DNA from: Adineta steineri
Lineage: Eukaryota; Rotifera; Eurotatoria; Adinetida; Adinetidae
Reading direction: 5' to 3'
Length of the DNA stretch: 64,000 bases
NCBI GenBank assembly: GCA_905250115.1
Contig: CAJNOI010000037.1
Span: 310,001 to 374,000 of the forward strand
Shown here one piece after another: positions 36,302 through 47,900 of this stretch. The position numbers and the translations under genes are program-made. The notes under the pieces were generated by a model that was given only the letters and a program-made list of their open reading frames with translations, was not told where the DNA came from and ran no database searches. Every line of letters starts with the position of its first letter. Positions within the stretch are counted from its first letter, which is position 1.

Positions 36302-39300
36302 ATGTCACATCAACTCTGTCAAAACTGTGGTTCTAGTCAATTTGAACATATTGATGGACGCCTTTATTGTGTCATATGTCAATCACAAAATATTTCATTA
36401 CAAATTCATGTTTCATTTGCCAATGAAGGTAATGCACAACTAGGTCGTCGTGTTCGTGATCAAGCACAAACAACATCAATACATGATGAAACAATACCAA
36501 AAATTGAAATATTTGAAGCAAATGAAACAATTTCACACATAAAAAATCAAACAGATGAAACAATTTCACGTTTAAATGACTTATCTGTTGATGATAATGA
36601 ACAACTATTATTAGAACAACATATTTGGAGTTCTTATGAAGTCTATAGTTATATATTAAATATTCAAATACAATCAATAATTAATTTAGATTATATAAAA
36701 AAAGAAAAACATCAAGAATTTTATGAATGTACATTTATGCTCTATTTACGTTATTTATCATCGAATGGAATATTAGAAACAAATCAACAGCGATTATTAA
36801 TAAAACAAGAAGAAAGACGATTAAAAACAAATATTCTATCGAAATTAATTTATACAGATCGATATGAACAATTTGCCAAATCAAATACACATATTTTTAA
36901 TAAAAAATTATGTATTATGAATTTAGATATTCTTATTGGTTTGATTCATTGGTAAGAAAGAAATTTGTGTGATTATTCATCTCATACTTAAATGAATAAA
37001 TACACAGCTTAGATCGAGATGATTTTAATCGCGTGTTATGTTTTAGAATTCTTCAGATCTTTTGAATGTATAGAAAAGACACGGTATGAGAGGATTATAT
37101 CAGTGGCGGGTCTAGGATTTTAGAAGGGGGGGGGGGGGGATACCTGGGGAGGGGGCGGTTTTGGCTGAAACCTATTTTTTGAGTCCAATCGAAGTAGTGT
37201 AAGCCTATTTTTGCTGTAAAAAATCAAAAAAAATTTCTGAATGGAGGGAGGGCGATCGCCTCCTAAATCCGCCACTGGATTATATTATATTCTAATTACT
37301 TATTTTTCGAGTCTGAGAAAAACAGTGGCGGCGCCAAGAGTGGGCTGGAGTGGGATCAACCCACCCTGAAGTTTTTTTTAGATCTTATATATATAATGCT
37401 GAGCCCATCCTGGCCTAAATTCCTAGCGCCGCCGCTAGAGAAAAAGTCCGTTGAAAACTGAAATGTTTACAGGAAGTTGAATAAAGCATAGAATGAAATT
37501 AATTTCCTTTAAAAAATTCAAATGAAAGTCAGGCATGGCATCCTGATGTGTGAGAGAGAAGACATGCAACCGTTGACCCGAAATCTTTTTTTGCTATTTT
37601 TTACATTCATGACTTTATTTTTCTTCTTCTTATTACTAGTGCATCGACATTGATTAATTGTCCGATAACAATTAAACAATTAATTGAATGGATAAATACA
37701 AGTAAACTTCCGTATTATAATATAAAAACATATTTACCAAATTGGATGCGACCAACAGGACGTGATAGATTTAATATTGAAAAATTTAAAATTCATTCCG
37801 GAAATTTATTTTTTTATTATAATACATTTATTCAACCAGTCATAAAACCATATATATCACGATATATATTTCGATCATCATCTTATTTCTATGAAATTCT
37901 TCTTAATTGCTGTGAAATTTATTGTAAACAACTTTATTTTCCATTTGATCATCATACAAAAATATTATTTCAATCTATATGTACAATAATTATTCGTACA
38001 AAATCAAGAGGTCGACGTTTTCTTTCTACATCATTTGATATGGAATTAACTGCACTTTCAATTCTGATAATAATCATATTACTTCAATCGATAAATGATC
38101 GTTTACTTGATGAATTTATTCAAAATATACATCAGACAAAATTCTTTTCCTATTCATTATGGTTAAAAAATTTAAATCAACTAATTTACTATGAATCTAT
38201 TCGTTATTATCAATTTTATGGACGATCATCCGTTCTATTAGAAACAATAACAGATAATCATTCGAAATTACGATATATGAAAAGTTTATCAAAAATTTTC
38301 AATCAAAATATACAAATGAATAATGAGAAGTTTTTAGAAGAAATTTCTCAAAAAGAAAATCATGTTCGACAAATTCTTCTTGATAATTGTAAACCAGGAT
38401 CATTAGTTTATGCAATGAAAACGAAAGAATTTTTTCTAAAAAAATTTTCAAATTTATCTTCAAGTAAGTCTACATATCACATGAGCTGTCAGTTTATAGA
38501 TCTTAACAATCGGAGAAAAAACATATTGAATCATCAATGTCTATAAATGCACAAAAGCAATTTTGCAGATGTATTTATGTTTGTTGGGAAAGAAATTTTT
38601 GATATGAGAGTAGACGAAGGTCTTTAAATTTGTCCTTCACGGTCATTTTTGTTCTCTTCCATTTCATCACGCATGTCATCGTCTATCGAGACCATTATTA
38701 GTCTTGCACACTCAGCTTAATCGTTTTCATGCTAGAAATTCATCAAACCGATTACATCTAGATAAACTTTGCTATATTTATACTAATACTAAAAAATAAT
38801 AATGTATTATACGTATCTTTTTTTTCTTCTTTATACTGTCTAATGAAATATATAAATGCAAAAATGTTATTTTTCTTTTACTGAAGATTTATATATAAGA
38901 CATTCAATAATCTTCTTTTGGACGGAAACATTTATCTGGATATTGTCTATAGACTTTATTTAATATAAGTTAATCTTTATTAGACATGTCGACAACATCA
39001 TCGAAATAGTTTTTATATTTATTTTTTTGCTGAAACATATTGTCGATTTCTATAGAAAAAGATAATAGGATAGGACATTTGCCTAAAGAAATCTATGGTA
39101 AATCAACATTATTTATGAAGAGAAATATCATTATTTTTTTGGAGTATTTATTTAATTATCTACAGAAAAAAAGAAAAATGAATTAAACGATTGTTGCTTA
39201 TAATACTGAATAAGTACTTTTAGTTATTTAGAAGTGAAGTATCTTTTTAAAAAAATACTTCGATTGTTATGAGAGAAATACTTTAGACTTTATTTAACTT

Positions 39301-39907
39301 TACCTACATTTGAAATAGTTTTTTAATTGTCAGGAAAATTGTTTTTGAAAAGAAACAATATTGACTTAGTTCAGTAAAATCACAATTTCACTAAATAATA
39401 TTATTATGTGTTAATTTAAAATCGTCTAATCTATTTTCATATTTAGATTGTTTATCATCTTTTTTTGAAACAATTGTTAATACATCTTCACCATCCCATT
39501 TTTCAATTGTTGATAAAAGTGAATTATATGAAACACTTCTTTCATTAACTAATGGTGCAACAATAAATCAAATAGAAAATTTTTATTTACTTCATCAACG
39601 TTTTGATATTGCTACATCATCAAATTTTCATTTGAATCATCTTATATTGACATTAACAAAATTTTGTTCACTACCTTATAATCAAGATTTTTACTCATTT
39701 TTTTCATTATTTTTGAAAACATTTTGTTTTCATGATCAATCTCTTCATCATTATTTTTATCAATCAACATTATCAAAACGTTTTAATTCAAAGAATCTTT
39801 CTGATCATATCGGCATGAAACAATATGGAATTGATCAGTTACCTATTATATATGATATTCAATTTGAACAAGAACGACCATCTACAATAATAGAGAAAAA
39901 AAAATGA
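36302..39907 (+). CDS. taf1b: TAF1B, RNA polymerase I initiation factor subunit (Rrn7-like), 644 aa
   Basis: TFIIB-like subunit of the SL1/TIF-IB complex that loads Pol I on the rRNA promoter. Exons 36302-36951, 37640-38463 and 39447-39907 sum to 1935 nt in frame. The N-terminus has the zinc ribbon 'CQNCGSSQF' and 'DGRLYCVICQ' (C-x2-C ... C-x2-C). A spacer rich in Glu/Thr/Asn follows, then 'LLEQHIWSSYEVYSYILNIQ' at the start of the cyclin-like fold. Exon 2 continues the helical region ('IKTYLPNWMRPTGRDRF', 'SFDMELTALSILIIIILLQ', the latter typical of TAF1B). Exon 3 closes it. Length is close to animal TAF1B (about 590). Intron 1 (688 bp) contains two hAT-type MITEs; intron 2 is 983 bp with nothing recognisable. 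Confidence 0.87.
37101..37277. mobile_element. hAT-type MITE, copy 1 (177 bp) in TAF1B intron 1
   Basis: Begins CAGTGGCGGGTCTAGGATTT and ends CCTAAATCCGCCACTG, so the ends are inverted repeats. It is flanked by a perfect 8-bp duplication, GATTATAT (37093-37100 and 37278-37285), as expected for hAT transposition. It has no coding capacity and contains a run of 14 G. A clear relative lies at 51897-52078. Confidence 0.9.
37323..37437. mobile_element. Second hAT-type MITE (115 bp) in TAF1B intron 1
   Basis: Begins CAGTGGCGGCGCCA and ends TAGCGCCGCCGCTA; the 12-bp terminal inverted repeats differ at two positions. It is flanked by a perfect 8-bp duplication, GAGAAAAA (37315-37322 and 37438-37445). 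The interior is unlike copy 1, so it is a distinct family sharing the terminal CAGTGGCGG. It starts 45 bp after copy 1 ends. Confidence 0.88.
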
Positions 39908-40811
39908 AAAATATATATTATGTTATTTTTTCCTAACAGAAAATAAGTAATTGTTTGTTTTTCTAGTTTTGAATAAGAGAAGAAGAAAAAAAAACTAGAT
40001 GTCAGATGATCTTATGATCATAGATATCTATCTTTATTGCGTATGTTTACTGTAATGAATTAGCAATCTATTACCATATTGACATCAAACTATGTCTGCA
40101 ATTTTCTTTTTTTGAAGGAAAGAAACAAACGATCATAACATTCCTTTCATCTGTTATTTGACCTTATATGCTTTCGCTTTTGTCATTTTCTATTTACTAT
40201 TCGAGATATTCTTATTGAAGAAAAATAGCCATGTCTTTATATCATTGTTGCTATGTTCTTACTGAATTCCTTAATGATGTGTATAGTTGTTGATAGGGTT
40301 TATTCTCATGTTGTTTTTTCTTCTTCTTTTTCCTCTTCTATTGCTTGAGGGTTGTTATGTGCCGTCAAGAGACATCATTGCGTACACATTAATGTAAGGA
40401 AACGAATGAGTAACATACTGTTTAGTTATTGCATCTATAGCGACCCATAGACAAAAACATCGTCATCTCTATGAACTAGAACTATTCTTTTCTTTCTATT
40501 GCAATTCATCGTTAGTGTATTTTGCACTCACAATTTTCCATCTTTCGCAATTTTGTCACATACTTGAGTCGTTATTTAAAGTTTGCTTTTCTTTCTTCTT
40601 CTTTTTTTTACAATACTTCATCACGTCGCATATTCATTATTCACATCATAATAGTATCTATTATTGATCTGTGTTTTTCTTTTTATCAAATGATAGTGCA
40701 ATCGAATTTGGTTATGCACGACAATTCAATATGATTTTTCTTTTTTTTAGATTAAAATTATTTAAAGCTGTGTTCTTAGTGAACAGTAACGGATCATTTT
40801 GTTAATATTCG
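39908..40811. other. Intergenic region before the PRL phosphatase gene
   Basis: AT-rich DNA with several T/C-rich runs. A plus-strand frame at 40522-40734 has no similarity. The promoter and first 5'-UTR part of the PRL gene must lie here; the transcription start cannot be placed. Confidence 0.5.
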
Positions 40812-40974
40812 ATGACTACAACTGTTGACGGTGAATATACACCGAAGCAAACGGTAAATTATTGAAATCTTTTTTTGTAATATAAAATTATAAGTTTTTT
40901 TGTGTTTTGGTTATTAGAGCGAATACGTGTACAACTGCACGGTCTCGGGCGAATATTGCCGAGCGCAACACTGA
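40812..40974 (+). CDS. Spliced upstream ORF (32 aa) in the PRL phosphatase leader
   Basis: ATG at 40812 opens 14 codons to 40853. A 64-bp GTAAAT..TTATTAG intron follows, then 18 codons and TGA from 40918 to 40974. The peptide starts 'MTTTVDGEYTP' and ends 'NCTVSGEYCRAQH'. The second exon uses GC-rich codons (GTC, TCG, GGC, GCG, ACG) that are rare elsewhere in the window, implying strong selection on peptide or RNA. No other ATG occurs between its stop and the PRL ATG at 41120, so ribosomes could reinitiate there. From memory, vertebrate PRL mRNAs carry a conserved, magnesium-sensitive upstream ORF; I infer this is its counterpart. It could instead be a separate tiny gene. Confidence 0.62.
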
Positions 40975-41119
40975 CTAGTACGGCATTTTAATACATATAA
41001 TTATATTCGATATTATCCATATCGATATTGTTCAAAGAATTTTGATTGGTGTCTTATATCAACAAAACTTAGAGATTAAATAAAATTCGATTTTGTTTTA
41101 CCAAAAACTTTTTTACATT

Positions 41120-41770
41120 ATGCCAATGGCACAAGATTTAACTTATTCATCAGTAACAGAACTTCGTTATAAAAATCTTCGTTTTCTTATTACTGATAGT
41201 CCAGACGATGAAAATATTCAATCATTTACTGAAGTATAAATTCTAATAATATCTATTTTTCTATTAAAATATGTTTTTAGACTTGTTTAAAATATGGTGT
41301 TACAGCAACTGTTCGAGTATCAGAAAAAACTTATGATACAAAACCAATAGAAACTGCCGGCATTAAAGTTTATGTATGTTTTATTAAATTAACATTAAAT
41401 GTATATATGTTGCTTTATTCTAGAATCTTGAATATCCTGATGGAAGTGCACCAGATTCACTTGTTCGTGAAAAATGGTTGAATATAGTTAAAGAAAATAA
41501 AAATGGTTGTATTGCTGTACATTGTATACATGGCCTTGGACGGTTAGTTGATTTTGATCAAGGTTGTCTTTTATTCTTTTCTATAATGATAGATCACCTG
41601 TACTTGTTGCAATGGCCTTGCGTGAAGCAGGAATGAATCGACAAGAATCAATTGATTTTGTTCGTGCACGTCGTCGCGGTTCGTTTAATGTGCGACAACT
41701 TGAATTTCTTCAGAATTATCATTCAGGTCATCGTCTAACCGATAAACATGTCGGTTGTCTTATTATGTAA
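41120..41770 (+). CDS. ptp4a: PRL (PTP4A) prenylated dual-specificity phosphatase, 167 aa
   Basis: Small membrane-associated phosphatase; in animals it binds CNNM magnesium transporters. Exons 41120-41233, 41281-41373, 41424-41542 and 41593-41770 sum to 504 nt in frame. Family landmarks: 'LRYKNLRFLITDSP', 'KYGVTATVRVSEKTYDT', the acid-loop region ending 'YPDGSAP' (Asp kept), the P-loop 'HCIHGLGRSPVLVAMAL' with catalytic Cys and Arg, 'RARRRGSFNVRQLEFL', and a C-terminal CLIM box for prenylation. PRLs normally have Cys in 'VRVCE' that forms a redox disulphide with the catalytic Cys; here it is Ser. The residue after the P-loop Arg is Ser, where vertebrate PRLs have Ala. Length fits the family (about 170). 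Confidence 0.95.
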
Positions 41771-44700
41771 TTTTGTTGCTCCCTTCTCACTTCTTTTTTG
41801 TTCTTATATTTTCTTTGCCTTATTTCAGCTTTCGTTTATTTTCTGTCAATTTTGATTAGGAACCTTATTTAACTAATCTCAGTCGACATTAGTTACAACT
41901 TCTTTTTTTTTTTGTTGCATTGACTTTGTGGCACATTTGGAATAATTAATAATCTATTTAAATAAAAAGTATTTAACTAAATGAAAAACTCTTACATAAT
42001 ATATTGTTTCACTAACTTTGTAAGACAAAAAGCAAAAAGGATGTGCATGTCATTGCATGATTCAAATAAGGACTCTTGACGTCATATATAGATGACAGAA
42101 ATCTGAGAAAATAATTGACCTACTGGTGAACGATGTCATGATGATCCCGTTAAATATAGACGACACTGATTTACATTCATTTGTTCAAGACATGTTCCCG
42201 TTAATAATAGCAATGAGTTCATGTTTCACATTGTTATTTTCTAAGGACTAATTCAACAATGTTTTCTTCGACTATTCCACTAAAATCTTAAATGTATAGT
42301 TTTATAATAGAAATACTTTCTCAATCTATGCTAATTTTCGAAAATAATTGTAATAATAGATAGTCACAAACACGTTCATAGGGGTCATATGTGCATATTC
42401 CTACAAAAGATTTAACGATGAAATTATTGAAGTTATATACAGGAAATTTTTTTCTTAACATATAATCCCAAGTTTTCTTTATTTTTTTTAATAATAAAAA
42501 AATGACAATGAATTATTAGTATAGATGATGCAAGTAATACAATTTCGGAAACAGATGTTAATAAACCGTATTAAAATAGTGCGTTTAATTTTATATCAAA
42601 TAAATAAGAAAATTATTTATGCATTAATAGTGTTATAATAAATTATAGAGAACATTGTTTCTTCAGAGTAGCTATTTATATAACTATATATTTGTCATAT
42701 GAATGCCAAAATATTTGGAGTATGATAAGAATATAAATAGTTCTTTATATTTATTTTGTATTAAGCTTTAGCTTGACTTAAAATCAATATTTATTCTTAA
42801 AGTAAAGGTAAATAAAATTAGATATTTTTTACGAGAACTTTCTTAAACACGATATTATTGTAAAATCATTCTAAACAATTAATTGCCATAATAAAAAAAA
42901 ACAGTATATATAAGTAAGTTTAGAATTGATTTGTTCGTTATCAAACATTTTTGTTAAACTAAATATAGAAGATCATCATTATTAAGATTGCCTGAGAAAT
43001 ATATTGAGTATGCTAATCACTAATATAAATAAGCAGAAAGTGTATTTTTGAGGGCAATTGTTATATTTAGATACCGAAAATAACTTTCATAAATATCTTA
43101 CTAGAATAATCTAGGTCTAAATACAAAAATTCTATATCCTATAGATTTTTATAGAAGTAAATCTTACTCAGAAGAGACAACCACCTCATATTACAAGGCC
43201 ATATCGAAACAAAACATTATCCAGTGTATTAGAAACTATATCGTAATTTGATAAAATATTTTATTATTCGAAAATATACTTTCGTAATTAGTCAGATATT
43301 ATTATTTCTTTTTTTTTCCCTAAGAATTCGATTATATATTTTGAAAAAATCGAAGAGATTATCCTTGTAGAAGAGAAAATAAAATTGTTTTCTCACATTT
43401 ATCATCAAAACAAATCAACAGTATTCTTCAATTTCCACTCCTGTGGAGAATCAAGCCAATGCGTATTTTTTCTAGGAAAAAAAAATTTCCAATTTCTATG
43501 ATTTGTTTATGTAAAGATATATGGAAAATACGCGATACTACAAACATTCTGGCCGCACGCATTAAATGGTATTTATTTGTTGTACCAGGTGTTTATCTTC
43601 TGTCATTCTGATCATCGATCTCTTCATCGTTTCGAATCTTTCTTTCCGTATATCAATAGATTCATACAGTCTAATAATCTCTTAACAATAATAAAAAACA
43701 AAATATTCAATTGACCGTATACAGATGATACACAACAAAGTCTGTTAATCTAATTAATCGATCGATAGAGAAATTGATTTGAAAGAAATTTAGAAGTTCT
43801 TTTTATCTGACAATGTCAATTTTGATGTTATATATCGTACTCTAATAAGTTGTTAATAGAAATGTGTGCATATGCATCTTGTTGGCATTTCTGATTATCA
43901 GTCGGAAACACAAGTAACAGACAAATAATCAACAATAAAGATAATTTATGTTATCGATATAAATGGTTAAAAGGTTTTTTCTCTAGTAGTTAATAATAGT
44001 TAGTGTATTCGTTGAAAAACATTGATAAGATTAAACATAACAAATACTGTCACTATATTCTGATCGCTGTTTAAATATATAGACACATAAATGATGGACG
44101 ATGATGATGTCAGTTTTGTTAATTCTTTACATGGTTCCTCTCGTTTTTTTGTGTGTGTGTATGATTTGGCCTTCTTGTCAATAGTCAGACATATATCCAT
44201 CAGTTGTACAAAAGATCTATTTCTTTTTTTCTCTCATTTAGATGAAGAGAGACGAAATAATAAGGCAAACTGGTTACATAATTAGAATCATATTTCTCTG
44301 TCATTGTCTATTTATTCTATATGTTAGGTACAATTCTTTTATGATGAAATATTGTTTGAATTAATCATCAGAGATAATTTGTTCTCTGTCGAAAGTTCGT
44401 GTCTAACTTACTATTGAGAAACGAGTCATAAATAATAATAATAATAATAATCGATTTTTAGTAAAAAATGTTCAGTCCAATTGATTCATAAACACTGATT
44501 TATGATAATGTTTTCTTTATTTCTTCTTCTTCTTCTTTTTCTTCTTTTTCTTCTTTTTTTTTGGTAAAAGACAAAAAGTCTTAGTGTCGATTTTGATGAT
44601 GATGTTATTATACAATGAAAGCGTAAGCTGACATCGTATGTTTGTATGGTGTTCTTTCGTCTGTGTATCGTCGATAATCTAAACGTATTAGTGATAACAC

Positions 44701-44940
44701 AAGCAGGCTAAAGGAGAGTTGAATATCATCTTGTCGTTTTCTATTGCATAGTTTTGTCCTTGACGCCTTTTTGCTTGTCAATCAGTTGGCGACATATCCA
44801 CGATATTATTAGATTGATGAAATATAGTAGCAAGATATATACAAGTGAGAATTTTATGTTTTATTTCATTATAGATCTAAGCGCGATCATAGTGATGATG
44901 GTGGTGATAATGATGATATAGATAACAATTGATTGATAAC
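41771..44940. other. 3.2-kb gene-free region
   Basis: AT-rich DNA between the PRL gene and the ryanodine receptor. It has an (AAT)n run at 44430-44451 and TTC-rich tracts at 44518-44560. Open frames near 44000-44285 on both strands overlap each other and look random. The last part must contain the ryanodine receptor promoter; TTTCATTATAG before 44875 may be a 5'-UTR splice acceptor. Confidence 0.55.
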
Positions 44941-47900
44941 ATGGCTGATGAACAAATGATGGGGGCTGAGGCTGAAGATGTTCAGTTTATGCGAACAGTA
45001 ATATAATCTTATTATAAATAAATCATTTTTTCAAAATAAACTATTTTTTATTATTAGGAAGATCATATATGCCTTAGTTGTGTGCCTGTTTCAAGTCTTA
45101 AACGTATGGCACTATCAGGTGAAGCATTCGGAAATCGAATGTGTTATCTTGAGGACATATCAAATGAAGTAAAGAATTATTTTCTTCGTATTACAATAAA
45201 AAAAGAAAGATTTCATATATTTTTGAAAAGGTTTGCTGTCCTGATCTCGCATCATGTGTATTTGTACTTGAACAAACTGTATCAGTACGAGCTTTACAAG
45301 AAATGGTTAATACAACATCAGCCGAACAGGTAATTATTTGAAAATATTCAATAAAAAATAGTTTTGTTCTTTCAGTTATCAACAAATCAAGGTGGACAAA
45401 CATTTCGAACATTACTATATGGCCACGCAGTTCTTCTTCGACATTATCGAAGTCAAATGGTATAAATTCTAAATAGATTTTTTATTTTTGCAAAAATAAA
45501 ATATATCATTTTAGTATTTAAGCTGTTTATCGACAAGTACCTCTAATGATAAATTGGCTTTTGATGTCGGTTTGAAAGAAGATGCAGTAGGTGAATCATG
45601 CTGGTGGACAATTCATCCAGCATCAAAACAACGAAGTGAAGGCGAAAAAGTTCGATTTAATGATGATGTTATATTAGTTTCAGTTTTTTCTGAACGTTAT
45701 CTTGTATGAAAATTGTCATTTTGAAAAATATTAATTATAATTTGTTTATTTTCAAGCATGCATATATGTCAATAAATGAACGTGGACGAGTCAATGCATC
45801 ATTTCGTCAACAAGTCTGGAACCTTGTACCAATATCCAGTGGTATAGCACGAGTAAAAAATCCAGGTTTGATAGATATTATTAAGTGAATTAACAATAAA
45901 CGATCTTTCTATGATAATTAAGGATTTGTCCTTGGTGGTGATGTTTTACGATTAATGCATGGCAATATGGATCATTGTATAACAACACCACCATCAGATC
46001 CTTCAGTGAGCGATGATTCTGGAAGGTAAATAATAAATATTTTTTATTTAAAAAAAAAATAACGAAATTTTTTTTTTATTCGATTTATTTTAGTTTATTT
46101 ATCAAAGGTGGTGCTGCTTGTTATCAAGCTCGATCATTATGGCGTATTGAATATTTTAAAACAAAGTATGAAGATTAAATATTTCGTATGAATTTATATG
46201 TTAATATTATTTTGTATTTCTTAGATGGTACAGTGGTTTTGTCGGGTGGAATTCCTTGATTCGTCTGCGACATGTAACATCTGGTCTTTATTTAGCAGTG
46301 ATTGGTGATGAGAATGGTAAAAGAGAATAATATAAGTGTTAAAAAATTTTATCGAAATAAATCTTAGGACCAAATGTAACTTGTATATCAAAGAAGAATG
46401 CAAATCCTATTGCAATTACATTTGAAATGAAATTATCAAAAGTAAATAATTAAAATAAAAATATGTAAATCTAATTTGTTTTAATTTAGGAAAAACAAAT
46501 CGAAGGAAATCAAGAAGAAGAAGAAGATAATTTAGGTGTACCGACAATAAAATATGGTGAAACAATTGTTTTTATACGTCATGTTGATTCTGATCTATGG
46601 ATTAGTTATGAAACACTTGAATTAACTATAAAAGGAATTGGAAAAGTTGAAGAAAAACGAGTAAGAAAAATCAAATTTATAAATATTAACGTTTTTTGTC
46701 TTCTTTTTCAATAGATTATTCCAGCTGTTGAAGGTCATATGGATGATTGTTTTCGACTTGTACGCGCACAAGAACAAGAACAAAAAACTGCATTAGTTAT
46801 TCGAATATGTAATGCTATTCTTGGACGATTCAATCGAACTGAGTATGAACTATTAGAAGAGAAGACGAGAAAAAAAACATATTCTTTCTATTTTAAAGTT
46901 CTATGTCAATTGATTCCGAAACAATAAATCATTTATTAAGTAAAAGTGATGTTATTCAAGCACTTTTATATGATTTAATTGGATTTTTTTCTCAACCATC
47001 ATCATCACTTGATCACGAAGAAAAACAAATACGTCTTAAACTATTAAAAAATCGACAAGATCTATTTCAAGAAGAAGTATAAAATAGAATTTTTATATAT
47101 TTTTGATTATATTTTCTTCGTCTTCTTAGGGCATGATTCGAATATTAATTTCATCGATAAATTTTTTTAGTGAACGTAGAGATAAATCTACACTTTTAGA
47201 AGGCGTTGAAGAAAAAATTGAAGATATTACAAATAAACTTTATGTAGTTTTAGCTGCATTAATTAAAGGTAATCGAGCTAATTGCTCAAATTTTGCACAA
47301 AATGCTCGTCTTAATTGGCTTGTTAATCGTTTACAATCTCAACAAGCATCAAGTGGAGTATTAGAAGTACTTCATAGTGTCCTTGTTGATAGTCCCGAAG
47401 TTTTAAATATGATTACGGAATCACATATACTTGCGAGTAAGTTTAAAATAGAAAATATATGAAAATAAATTTTTATTATTTTTTTATTTTAGTTATTGGA
47501 TTACTTGATAGAAATGGTCGTGATCCAAAAGTACTCGATGTTCTCTGTTCTCTTTGTGTTAATAATGGTGTCGCTGTTCGTGCTAATCAAAATCTTATTT
47601 GTGAAAATATTTTACAACGATCTGATCTTCTTTTACAAACGGCATTAGTTGATCATGTCACTTGGTAAGAGAGTTTTTGTTAATTGAATTGTACAAAAAG
47701 AGAAATGATTAACCTTTTAAAAACAATAGAGTTTATGTAAATATCTGGTTTATCTACTATTGTATTCTAAAGTAATTATTTTCCTAGTGTAAAATCGATT
47801 AGAAATCACGAAGAAATAATATTGGTTATAATTGATGGATAATAGGATTTAAGATATGTATACGTTTACGCTCTATTTCTTATTACATAGATTCAATGAC

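Noticed and set aside
44000-44285. Overlapping open frames on both strands upstream of the ryanodine receptor
   Set aside because: They overlap each other, have random composition and no recognisable motif or splice partner.
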